Made by a program: the position numbers and the translations under genes. Shown here one piece after another: positions 49,623 to 56,792 of a stretch of DNA of 64,000 nucleotides (position 1 is the first letter of the stretch; the number at the start of each line of letters is the position of its first letter). Source of the stretch: an uncultured Bacteroidales bacterium (GTDB lineage: Bacteria > Bacteroidota > Bacteroidia > Bacteroidales > F082); contig CAMHJX010000001.1 in NCBI GenBank assembly GCA_946185535.1, positions 1 to 64,000 of the forward strand, read 5' to 3'. Under the pieces are notes generated by a model. It was not told the origin of the DNA and did no database searches. It saw only the letters and a program-made list of their open reading frames with translations.

Positions 49623-50189
49623 ATGGAAAAAACCAGCCCTGAGATTGCCGAACTCAAGCATAGAATCGAGGAAAACGTACAGCGCAAGATGAAGACCTCC
49701 TCCGATTTTGATTTCCTCAGCGGAGTCATCTGGGACCGCACCCACGAAATCGTCAGTGTCTCCACCTTGAAACGGATATGGGGCTATGTGGACGGCCCTG
49801 TCAGTGCACGTCGCAGCACGCTTGATGTATTGTCCCAATTCCTCGGATTCAAAAACCTGGACGCGTTTCTAGAACACATCAGCCAAGACAATGGCTCCGA
49901 CCGCGTGACCAAACAACACATCAAGACGGAGGAGTTGAAGGTCGGTGACCTCGTTACCGTTTCATGGAGGCCCAATCGCCGCTGCACCTTCCGTTATCTC
50001 GGCGACTTCCTTTTCATCGTGGAACAAGCCGAAAACTCCAAGCTGAAAGTGGGCAACATCTTCCGCTGCGGCCTATTCATCCTCGGCGAACCGCTTTATC
50101 TGAATGACCTTGTGCAGGGCGACAACCCGCCCGTGGCCTTTGTGGTGGGCAACAAGGATGGACTGTGTGAATTAGGATTGAACCCGTAG
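49623..50189 (+). CDS. hypothetical protein divergent from the kinase
   Basis: 188 aa. Seen: SDFDFLSGVIWDRTHEIVSVSTLKRIWGYVDG at about 28-59, a pattern with helix-turn-helix character, then SARRSTLDVLSQFLGFKNLDAFLEHIS, and a beta-rich C-terminal half with VSWRPNRRCTFRYLGDFLFIVEQA. No signal peptide. Similar N-terminal pieces occur in Bacteroidales next to Ser/Thr kinase or lectin-like genes; a regulator role is inference. Its start is 114 bp from the kinase start, in the opposite direction. It ends inside an inverted repeat shared with pyrD. Confidence 0.65.
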   Translation: MEKTSPEIAELKHRIEENVQRKMKTSSDFDFLSGVIWDRTHEIVSVSTLKRIWGYVDGPVSARRSTLDVLSQFLGFKNLDAFLEHISQDNGSDRVTKQHIKTEELKVGDLVTVSWRPNRRCTFRYLGDFLFIVEQAENSKLKVGNIFRCGLFILGEPLYLNDLVQGDNPPVAFVVGNKDGLCELGLNP

Positions 50190-50213
50190 AGACGCGGCGC
50201 GCCACGTCTCTAC
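50186..50213. repeat. inverted repeat over two convergent stop codons
   Basis: GTAGAGACG (50186-50194) pairs with CGTCTCTAC (50205-50213) around CGGCGCGCCA. The TAG of the 188-aa gene and that of pyrD (minus strand) both fall in it. It may terminate both, or be a dispersed repeat. Confidence 0.6.
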
Positions 50214-51121
50214 AGCAATGCCCCCGTCAATTCAGTGATCTTGGCAAACCCATGCCGTTCACAATAGTCAGCAATACCTATTGCAACCTTTGCCGAAATA
50301 GCAGGATCGATGAAATTGGCCGTGCCGATTTCGATGGCTGAGGCACCGGCGAGCATAAACTCCACGGCATCGGTGGCATTGGAAATGCCGCCCAAGCCCA
50401 CTACGGGGATCTTCACAGCTTTGGCCACCTGCCAAACCATGCGCAAAGCCACGGGCTTCACACAAGCACCCGACAAACCTCCCGTAATCACTGATAATTT
50501 CGGTTTCCGTTTCTCTGCATCGATAGCCATGCCCATCAGCGTATTGATGAGCGATACCGAGTCTGCACCCGAAGCCTCAGCTGCCAAAGCAATCTCAACA
50601 ATATTGGTCACATTCGGCGACAACTTGACCATCAAGTGTTTATGATACACTTTGCGCACCTCAGAGACCACTTGGGAGATGCCCGTCGTGGTCACGCCGA
50701 AAGCCATACCGCCCTGCTTCACGTTGGGACACGACACATTCAACTCGATGGCGGGAATCTTTTCCAAAGCATCCACCATCTCGGCACCTTTCACATAGTC
50801 CTCCAAGGTTGAACCCGAAAGGTTGAGCAACACATTGGTATCGTAGTCCTTAATGCGCGGATAAATCGTGTCGATGAAGTATTGAACGCCTTTGTTTTGC
50901 AGTCCAACACAGTTCAGCATCCCCGAGGCAGTTTCCGCCATACGAGGATAGGGATTGCCCTCGCGCGGATGCAAGGTGGTACCTTTCACGATGATGCCGC
51001 CCAGTTGGGCCAAGTCCACGAAATCGGTGTACTCCTCGCCATAACCGAAGGTACCCGAAGCCGTCATCACAGGGTTGCGCAGCACCAGGCCGCGACCCAA
51101 GTCTATTGTCATGTTCACCAT
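50210..51121 (-). CDS. pyrD: dihydroorotate dehydrogenase, class 1B
   Basis: 303 aa. It oxidises dihydroorotate to orotate with FMN, then passes electrons to PyrK and on to NAD. Seen: [49 protein letters not shown] with the catalytic Cys, [17 protein letters not shown], and [25 protein letters not shown]. The gene overlaps pyrK by 7 bp (51115-51121), a tight operon with pyrK first. Class 1B is confirmed by the paired electron-transfer subunit. Confidence 0.95.
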   Translation of the reverse strand: MVNMTIDLGRGLVLRNPVMTASGTFGYGEEYTDFVDLAQLGGIIVKGTTLHPREGNPYPRMAETASGMLNCVGLQNKGVQYFIDTIYPRIKDYDTNVLLNLSGSTLEDYVKGAEMVDALEKIPAIELNVSCPNVKQGGMAFGVTTTGISQVVSEVRKVYHKHLMVKLSPNVTNIVEIALAAEASGADSVSLINTLMGMAIDAEKRKPKLSVITGGLSGACVKPVALRMVWQVAKAVKIPVVGLGGISNATDAVEFMLAGASAIEIGTANFIDPAISAKVAIGIADYCERHGFAKITELTGALL

Positions 51122-51876
51122 TTCAACCTCCTTGTATTAAATACCGGTCCTTCCTTACAGACGCACACGTGGCCGTCGACGGTGTCCTCCACACAGCAGA
51201 GGCAGGCACCCAAGCCACAAGCCATCAGATTCTCGAGCGAAACCTCGCACCAGACATTCTTCTCAGCAGCCAGCTTCGCCACAGCTTTCATCATGGGTTT
51301 CGGGCCACAGACATAGATTTTGTCAAAACTTTGTTGCTGCCATATCAAGTGCATCGTCACAAATCCTTTCTCGCCCAACGAGCCGTCTTCTGTGGTCACA
51401 AAGGTCTCGCCAAGTTTTTGATAGTCAGCCAAACGAAGCAAGTCGGTCTCAGTTTTACCTCCCAAAAGCAAAGTTGGTCGTATGCCTTTCTCGTTCAGCA
51501 CTTTGGCAAAATAATATAAAGGTGCAATGCCGATGCCGCCACCGACAAGCAGGCACTTCTCCCCTTTTTCGGGTATACTGAAGCCATTGCCAAGCGGCAA
51601 TATGATATTGATGATATCGCCCTTCTCTGCTGCAGCCAAATGCCGCGTGCCTTCTCCGATTTGTTGCACCAAAAGAGTGATTTCATGGTTTTGGAAATCC
51701 ACATCATGAATGGAAATCGGGCGACGCAGGTAGGTGGACGGTGAGCCGTCGACGCGCACCTGGACAAACTGTCCAGGCTGTATTTCGGGCAAGTCGCGTT
51801 CCGAAAATAACCGCAACAGCACCGAGCGACCGAAGTCTTGCTTCTCGACGAGTTTAAAGTCTACTATTTGCTTCAT
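51115..51876 (-). CDS. pyrK: dihydroorotate dehydrogenase electron transfer subunit
   Basis: 253 aa. It carries FAD and a 2Fe-2S cluster and links PyrD to NAD. Seen: FAD-binding [16 protein letters not shown]-binding [14 protein letters not shown] (Gly-rich), [10 protein letters not shown], and the C-terminal cluster CGLGACLCC...CVCKEGP with the Cys ligands. Translationally coupled to pyrD (overlap 7 bp). Own -7 box at 51978-51985; the leader of about 100 nt contains a CATTGCGAG-family hairpin. Confidence 0.94.
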   Translation of the reverse strand: MKQIVDFKLVEKQDFGRSVLLRLFSERDLPEIQPGQFVQVRVDGSPSTYLRRPISIHDVDFQNHEITLLVQQIGEGTRHLAAAEKGDIINIILPLGNGFSIPEKGEKCLLVGGGIGIAPLYYFAKVLNEKGIRPTLLLGGKTETDLLRLADYQKLGETFVTTEDGSLGEKGFVTMHLIWQQQSFDKIYVCGPKPMMKAVAKLAAEKNVWCEVSLENLMACGLGACLCCVEDTVDGHVCVCKEGPVFNTRRLKW

Positions 51877-51903
51877 AATATTATCATTACCATGGTTCCT
51901 TCA

Positions 51904-51963
51904 TCATTGCGAGCGAAGCAATATAGGAACTCTAGATTGCTTCATCGTTCCTCCTCGCAATGA
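51904..51963. repeat. CATTGCGAG-family inverted repeat in the pyrKD leader
   Basis: TCATTGCGAGCGAAGCAAT pairs in parts with ATTGCTTC and CTCGCAATGA. Related copies are at 13239-13261 and 31979-31993. It lies within the transcribed leader if the -7 box at 51978-51985 is used. Confidence 0.6.
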
Positions 51964-51977
51964 CAGTTAGCACGGGA

Positions 51978-51985
51978 CAAAGATA
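51978..51985 (-). promoter_or_regulatory. -7 box of pyrKD
   Basis: Reverse complement TATCTTTG, 102 bp upstream of the pyrK ATG. Confidence 0.5.
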
Positions 51986-51990
51986 CAAAA

Positions 51991-52010
51991 AAAGCCGCAT
52001 AAGCGGCTTC
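51991..52010 (-). terminator. terminator of the DUF5606 gene
   Basis: AAGCCGC/GCGGCTT stem with T run on the minus strand, 26 bp past the stop at 52035. Confidence 0.65.
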
Positions 52011-52034
52011 CAATCAAAATATGCTATGAAAAAC

Positions 52035-52484
52035 TTAGTCTTTTTCAGCTGGGGCTTCAGCGTTTTCAGCCTCTGCCTCAGGTTTCGCCTCCTCTTCGGT
52101 GAAGTCAAGCAGGTTCTTGTCCATCAGCATCTGATACCAAGCGAAGACCTTCTTCATGTCCGAAGGATAAACAGCATCCTCGTCATAGTCAGGCATGACG
52201 AAAGCAAATTTCTCGCGCAGCTCGTCATTGCTGGCCTTCTTGAAGTCGAAGTCCACCTTGTCACCCATCTTCTCATGAATCATCTTGAAGACATCCTTCA
52301 GCGGACGATCCTCATCGGTGGAGAAAATGGAAATCTCCTCAAGGGAACTCATACGGTCGCGAGCGAAAGCAGGCGTGCACTTACCATCAAGAACAGATTC
52401 CACAATAAGCCTTCCAATGGCTTGAGATTTAATCACATACAGTCCAGGTTTACCGGATATCGAAACAACCTTAGTTAAATCCAT
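52035..52484 (-). CDS. DUF5606 family protein
   Basis: 149 aa. Seen: MDLTKVVSISGKPGLYVIKSQ, then SSLEEISIFSTDEDRPLKDVFKMIHEKM, a helical part, and an acidic Glu/Ala-rich tail (EEEAKPEAEAENAEAPAEKD). DUF5606 is a conserved small family in Bacteroidota, function unknown. No signal peptide, cytoplasmic. Own -7 box at 52511-52518 and terminator at 51991-52010, so it stands alone. Confidence 0.85.
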   Translation of the reverse strand: MDLTKVVSISGKPGLYVIKSQAIGRLIVESVLDGKCTPAFARDRMSSLEEISIFSTDEDRPLKDVFKMIHEKMGDKVDFDFKKASNDELREKFAFVMPDYDEDAVYPSDMKKVFAWYQMLMDKNLLDFTEEEAKPEAEAENAEAPAEKD

Positions 52485-52510
52485 AGTTCAATTTTTTTCA
52501 AAAACGGCTG

Positions 52511-52518
52511 CAAAAATA
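52511..52518 (-). promoter_or_regulatory. -7 box of the DUF5606 gene
   Basis: Reverse complement TATTTTTG, 27 bp upstream of the ATG at 52484. Confidence 0.6.
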
Positions 52519-52550
52519 GGGAAAAGATTGGAATTGGCAATTTTTTTCTT

Positions 52551-53366
52551 CTACTTCACCTTTTTCCAAATCCTATCCACAAGTTTTTTGGGCAACAAGG
52601 CAATCAGCGGGGGCAAGTAGATATTCATCAAACCTGGCTTCACGACCCGTTTCTTGCGCATCATGCCTTTCAATGCCTTCCGCACAAGCCATTGGGGTGT
52701 TCCAATCAGTCCAACTTTCACGCCGAGCTTCAATAGCCGAGGTTTAAGCTTGTACAATGGCGTGGCTATGGCTGCTGGACAAACCGTGGTAACGCCCACA
52801 CCATACGGACGCATCTCGAAATAGAGCGACTTGCCGAAGCTCTTCAGATAAGCCTTTGTGGCAGAATAGATGGTGATGCCAGGACAAGGCAACTGGGCCG
52901 CCATCGACGACATATTAATAATGTGTCCGACCCCACGCTTTTTCATCTCCTCACCGAAAAGAACGCATAACTTTGTGGGTATCAAGATATGCAAGCGCAT
53001 CATTGTCAAGGCCTTGACCTCATTCTCATTGGTCAGTTCCTCAAAGAAAAACATACCCGCGTTGTTGATGAGGATGTCGATGGTAAGGTTTTCGGTTTGA
53101 CAAAAAGATAACAATTCTTCTGCCGCGGTCTCGGTCGCCAGATTTTGGTAATGCGATATGACTTGGATAGTTCTTCCTTGCTGCAATTCCTCGACAGCCT
53201 TTTGCAGTTCCACCTCTTGATTGCTGACCAACAACAGGTTGCATCCGATTTCAGCCAGTTGGCGCGCATACTCCAAGCCTATACCAGAGCTACCGCCCGT
53301 AACCAATGCCCAAGGTCGCCGACCACGAGTTTCCTCAAACCGATTGAACCATTTTTTGCTGTTCAT
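52551..53366 (-). CDS. short-chain dehydrogenase/reductase (candidate hydroxysteroid dehydrogenase)
   Basis: 271 aa. Seen: cofactor motif TGGSSGIGLEYARQL at about 20-34, NNAG at about 97-100, catalytic Ser in MSSMAAQLPCPG and YSATK (Tyr and Lys) at about 156-160, and a basic C-terminus. The SGIGLEYA opening and the layout resemble 17-beta-HSD12/ketoacyl reductase-type SDRs. Its ATG overlaps the stop of the Old-Yellow-Enzyme gene by 4 bp (ATGA), and the 5-alpha-reductase lies first in the operon. In that context oxidation or reduction of the C3 group of a steroid or bile acid is a good guess. The fold alone would also allow a fatty-acid reductase. Confidence 0.8.
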   Translation of the reverse strand: MNSKKWFNRFEETRGRRPWALVTGGSSGIGLEYARQLAEIGCNLLLVSNQEVELQKAVEELQQGRTIQVISHYQNLATETAAEELLSFCQTENLTIDILINNAGMFFFEELTNENEVKALTMMRLHILIPTKLCVLFGEEMKKRGVGHIINMSSMAAQLPCPGITIYSATKAYLKSFGKSLYFEMRPYGVGVTTVCPAAIATPLYKLKPRLLKLGVKVGLIGTPQWLVRKALKGMMRKKRVVKPGLMNIYLPPLIALLPKKLVDRIWKKVK

Positions 53367-54592
53367 AGTGTTCTTTCCGCTTCATCAACCTCTTTCTGCA
53401 ACTTCGAGGGCAGGTTCTCCACACAATGATGACATTTCATCTCCAAAGTGTACATGCGCCCGATGCAATAGTTGGAATGCTTGCACTCGCTGCGCGTCAC
53501 CGCACCGCGTTGGAGCTTGTTGATGAAATCGGTGTCGTTGACCAAGGCACGTGCCATTTGCAAGGCCACGAAACCAGAGTCAAGCACTTCCTCCATCTTT
53601 TCTTTCGAGACCATGCCGCCCACATAGATGAGGGGCATTTTCAGATTGGCGCGAAAGACCTTGGCATCCTCCAAAAAATAGCCCTCACTAAAAGGCACCG
53701 TGGGAATCATCAGACGACCTGCAAAAGCCAGTCCAGCCTTGAGCCACCAGAACTTCTTCATGTCCATGTAATAGCGCAAGGTCTTGAGCGGCATTGCACC
53801 CCGCATCACCTCCATCGGGGCCTTGCTGACAAAGCCTGCCGTGAGTACAAGGGCATGAACGCCAAGGCGTTCCAACTCCTGCGCCACTTTGATGCACTCC
53901 TCCTGCTGCATACCACGCTTGAAGCCGTCATGCATGTTCACCTTGACCACAACGGCCATGTCATCGCCAGCGGCACGCATCACCTCTTCGATAACGAGGC
54001 GCATGAAACGCATACGGTTATCCAAAGAACCACCAAACTCATCATGACGACGGTTGGTATAAGGTGACAGAAACTGACTGATGAGGTAGCCATGACCCGC
54101 ATGGATCTCCACGCAGTCGAAGCCCGCCTCGCGCGCCAAATTTACGGCTTTGCCAAAATCACGCACCAAGTCGTAGATTTCTTCTTTTTTCAATTTCCTA
54201 TGGAACGTCGGGGAATATAGATTAAAACCTCCTGACGCGCCAACAGGCATACAGCCACAAGTGGAGCGGTGCGTCATGTTGCCGCAATGTCCCAATTGGA
54301 TAGATGCCTTGGCACCATAAGAATGGACTGCATCGGTGAGACGTTTCAATTCGGGGACAACCTCTTCACGCATCCACAGCTGGCCGTTGAATGAAAGCCC
54401 CGACTGGCAAACGGCTGCATACGCCACCGTCGTCATGCCGACACCGCCACGAGCGACTGCCGTATGGTAGTTGAACAAATCCTCAGAAGGACGATTGCCG
54501 TAGGCCATATTCTCGAAAGCGGCAGACCGTATCACTCTGTTACGCAGTGTGATGGGACCTATCTGACACGGTGTAAAAATCTTAGATTCCAT
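53363..54592 (-). CDS. NADH:flavin oxidoreductase, Old Yellow Enzyme family (candidate 3-oxo-Delta4 steroid reductase)
   Basis: 409 aa from ATG at 54592 (a TTG frame reaches 54598). Seen: FTPCQIGPITLRNRVIRSAAFENMA, FMN-type KASIQLGHCGNMTH, the active-site region EIHAGHGYLISQFLSPYTNRRHDEFGGSLDNRMRF, and a C-terminal CKHSNYCIGRMYTLEMKCHHC with four Cys at C-x5-C-x10-C-x2-C spacing, a possible metal or iron-sulfur site. It ends without the extra domain of 2,4-dienoyl-CoA reductase or BaiCD, so it is the short form. Sits 12 bp after the 5-alpha-reductase and overlaps the SDR start by 4 bp. A 5-beta-reductase-like role is inferred from context. Confidence 0.85.
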   Translation of the reverse strand: MESKIFTPCQIGPITLRNRVIRSAAFENMAYGNRPSEDLFNYHTAVARGGVGMTTVAYAAVCQSGLSFNGQLWMREEVVPELKRLTDAVHSYGAKASIQLGHCGNMTHRSTCGCMPVGASGGFNLYSPTFHRKLKKEEIYDLVRDFGKAVNLAREAGFDCVEIHAGHGYLISQFLSPYTNRRHDEFGGSLDNRMRFMRLVIEEVMRAAGDDMAVVVKVNMHDGFKRGMQQEECIKVAQELERLGVHALVLTAGFVSKAPMEVMRGAMPLKTLRYYMDMKKFWWLKAGLAFAGRLMIPTVPFSEGYFLEDAKVFRANLKMPLIYVGGMVSKEKMEEVLDSGFVALQMARALVNDTDFINKLQRGAVTRSECKHSNYCIGRMYTLEMKCHHCVENLPSKLQKEVDEAERTL

Positions 54593-54604
54593 AAACAAGT
54601 TGTT

Positions 54605-55372
54605 TTACCAAATGAAAGGAATAAAACGTTTTGTTTTTTTCGTATCAAGTTCGTTGCCAAACTCCACCTTATAAGCATCATAAATCCTATGAGCCCGAGG
54701 GGCAAGATTGGCAAAAGTCCACAAGGCGAACACCGCGCCTGCCCATGACCATGTCAGAATAGCGAAACCTACCCATTCCACGAACTCGCCAAAATAATTG
54801 GCCGAAGTCACATAGCGGAACAGGCCTCCCTTGGGCAGATAGTGGTTCGTGTCGCCATCCTTTCGCAGGTTTCGGACAATGTCATCGGATTGGATATTGA
54901 TATACATGCCAATGAGAAAAACCAAGAAACCACCGATAAACCTTGGATCGGTCAACCAATCACGACCATAATAGTCATCTGGTGAGACATAGAAAATCCA
55001 TCCCCCTTGCATCAAAGCGTTCAAGACATTGAAAACCACACCCATCAAAATGATAGACAGGGGCATCACGCTCTTTCCTCGCAAACGGAACGGGAATACA
55101 AAGGAACGCTGGAAATAATGCAACTCGAAAAGGAAAAGAAATGCCAGTCTCACCAAGTCACCGCGACGGTCGGATAAAAGCCACAGCAACAGCATGGCGA
55201 TAAACACGGGCGACTCCATCAGCACCCATCCGAACTTGTTGTTGACCGACGGACCCCATTTCGGGTTATAAAACTTGCCATAGCCCGCATCAACGAAAAA
55301 AAGGCTCACATACACCACCAAGGCGATGCTCGCCATAACGATCAGGAATAGGTTAAAGGTATGAATCGACAT
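54605..55372 (-). CDS. 3-oxo-5-alpha-steroid 4-dehydrogenase family membrane protein (steroid 5-alpha-reductase)
   Basis: 255 aa from ATG at 55372; a longer frame to 55441 would cross the promoter. Seen: about seven hydrophobic segments, FVFPFRLRGKSVMPLSI, GMYINIQSDDIVRNLRK, GGLFRYVTSANYFGEFVEWVGFAILTWSW (NADPH/steroid-site region with NYFGE), and the closing NLAPRAHRIYDAY...FIPFIW, which is the conserved tail of the family. Known: these enzymes reduce Delta4 double bonds of 3-oxo-steroids with NADPH. In gut Bacteroidales, homologs beside OYE and SDR genes have been tied to bile-acid and steroid conversion. First gene of the operon; -7 box at 55394-55401. Confidence 0.87.
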   Translation of the reverse strand: MSIHTFNLFLIVMASIALVVYVSLFFVDAGYGKFYNPKWGPSVNNKFGWVLMESPVFIAMLLLWLLSDRRGDLVRLAFLFLFELHYFQRSFVFPFRLRGKSVMPLSIILMGVVFNVLNALMQGGWIFYVSPDDYYGRDWLTDPRFIGGFLVFLIGMYINIQSDDIVRNLRKDGDTNHYLPKGGLFRYVTSANYFGEFVEWVGFAILTWSWAGAVFALWTFANLAPRAHRIYDAYKVEFGNELDTKKTKRFIPFIW

Positions 55373-55393
55373 TTCACTTAAAAAAAGAAAAAT

Positions 55394-55401
55394 CAAAAAT
55401 A
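55394..55401 (-). promoter_or_regulatory. -7 box of the steroid-reductase operon
   Basis: Reverse complement TATTTTTG, 22 bp before the ATG at 55372; it supports this start over the one at 55441. Confidence 0.6.
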
Positions 55402-55455
55402 GGGAAAACCATGGTAAGTAGATGATATTTTCACCAAACAATCGAAAAAAAGCAC

Positions 55456-55463
55456 TATTTTTG
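55456..55463 (+). promoter_or_regulatory. -7 box of the zinc protease gene
   Basis: TATTTTTG 28 bp before the ATG at 55491. Confidence 0.6.
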
Positions 55464-55490
55464 CACTTTAAACATCAAAACCTGATTAAA

Positions 55491-56168
55491 ATGAATGGAT
55501 ATTGGATTCTCATCATTGTCATCGGCCTTGTCGGGCTGTTGGTACAATGGAAGCTTAAAAGTGTGTTTGCCAAATACTCAAAGGTGATGTCGCCTGGAGG
55601 GCTTACTGGAGCACAAATCGCACAAAAGATGCTGAATGACAACGGCATTTATGACGTTTCCGTGACCTGCGTCAAAGGGCAGCTCACCGACCATTATAAC
55701 CCTAGCAAGAAGACCGTCAACCTCAGCGAGGATGTGTACCGCATGAACAGTGTGTCGGCCGCTGCCGTAGCTGCCCACGAATGCGGCCATGCCGTGCAGC
55801 ACAAAGTGGGTTATGCCCCCTTGCGCTTGCGTTCCGCCTTGGTGCCTGTCGTCAACATCTCATCCCAATTGTCGATGATTGTCATCATCATCGGACTGTT
55901 AATTATCAACATCTTCCCGGCCTTGTTTTGGGTCGGCATAGCCATGTTTGCCATGGTGTTCCTTTTTAGTGTGATTACCTTGCCCGTCGAGTTCAACGCA
56001 TCGCGCCGCGCCTTGGCATGGCTGCAATCGTCCAATTCGCTCGGCGAAACCGAATTGGCACAAGCCAAGGAAGCCCTCAGATGGGCAGCAAGCACCTATG
56101 TCGTGGCCGCCTTGTCTTCATTGGCTTCACTCCTATACTATATAGGTTTGGGAAATAGCAGAAGATAA
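55491..56168 (+). CDS. zinc-dependent membrane protease, YugP family (Zn_peptidase_2)
   Basis: 225 aa from ATG at 55491 (MNGYWILIIVIG); the longer frame to 55422 covers the promoter. Seen: an N-terminal membrane segment, GLTGAQIAQKML, HYNPSKKTVNLSEDVY, zinc motif AAHECGHAVQHK (HExxH type), then three or four membrane segments and PVEFNASRRALAWL with the third ligand-type Glu. Known: a small membrane metalloprotease, cellular role unclear. Divergent from the steroid operon. Confidence 0.9.
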   Translation: MNGYWILIIVIGLVGLLVQWKLKSVFAKYSKVMSPGGLTGAQIAQKMLNDNGIYDVSVTCVKGQLTDHYNPSKKTVNLSEDVYRMNSVSAAAVAAHECGHAVQHKVGYAPLRLRSALVPVVNISSQLSMIVIIIGLLIINIFPALFWVGIAMFAMVFLFSVITLPVEFNASRRALAWLQSSNSLGETELAQAKEALRWAASTYVVAALSSLASLLYYIGLGNSRR

Positions 56169-56190
56169 CTTTTGACAAACAAACAACAAA

Positions 56191-56220
56191 AAAACTCCGA
56201 ACAACCATTCGGAGTTTTTT
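56191..56220. terminator. bidirectional terminator
   Basis: AAAAACTCCGAA/TTCGGAGTTTTT stem lies between the zinc protease and the minus-strand lipoprotein gene, with T runs both ways. Confidence 0.85.
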
Positions 56221-56245
56221 TGTTTGCACACATTCCAAGTTATTT

Positions 56246-56602
56246 CTATTCAACCGCTTGGCTATAAACTTCTTTCACCTGCTTGGCTATATCAGCATTA
56301 CCGTTGGCATCGATGGCGCGCATAAACTGGAGTCGGGCATTGTCGAATCGCATTTGATCTGCTGGCTTTAGGGAACGGCGGTTCTCCACATAGTCTTTAG
56401 TCATAGCAACAAACTGTTCTACAGCGACTTGCCAATCCTCTGCAGAGTAATGCTTCGAGTATTTTTCGGTCTGTTTCACGAATTTTTCTACATGATCGAC
56501 AAATTGATTTGGATTTTCAGCTTTTTCATACATGGCTGGTCCCCTTTGGCAACCAGCAAAGGCAAACATAATGATCAATAAAAGAGGTAATACTTTTTTC
56601 AT
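56246..56602 (-). CDS. small lipoprotein
   Basis: 118 aa from ATG at 56602 (the frame to 56623 would lie on the -7 box). Seen: MKKVLPLLLIIMFAFAGCQRG lipobox, then helical sequence (FVDHVEKFVKQTEKYSKHYSAEDWQ, FVAMTKDYVENRRSLKPADQ). DUF-like helical bundle of small Bacteroidota lipoproteins; function unknown. -7 box at 56621-56628. Confidence 0.75.
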   Translation of the reverse strand: MKKVLPLLLIIMFAFAGCQRGPAMYEKAENPNQFVDHVEKFVKQTEKYSKHYSAEDWQVAVEQFVAMTKDYVENRRSLKPADQMRFDNARLQFMRAIDANGNADIAKQVKEVYSQAVE

Positions 56603-56620
56603 CTTTCTAAAAATTTGGCG

Positions 56621-56628
56621 CAAAAATA
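56621..56628 (-). promoter_or_regulatory. -7 box of the small lipoprotein gene
   Basis: Reverse complement TATTTTTG, 19 bp upstream of the ATG at 56602. Confidence 0.6.
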
Positions 56629-56792
56629 ATACATTTTATAATTGCGAACGAAAAAAATCCGTATTTTAGCCGTCCATTTTGCTGTGGAGTTGTTAGCAGT
56701 TGAACTGTTTTCTTGATAAGCGGACAACTGCAAGCCTTCACAACAACCAATGAAACAACATTAAACAAATCAACAATAAACAATCAACATCA

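Noticed and set aside
49508-49838. Upstream extension of the kinase frame by 110 codons
   Set aside because: It overlaps the divergent 188-aa gene and the TAAATTTG box; the extension has no domain character.
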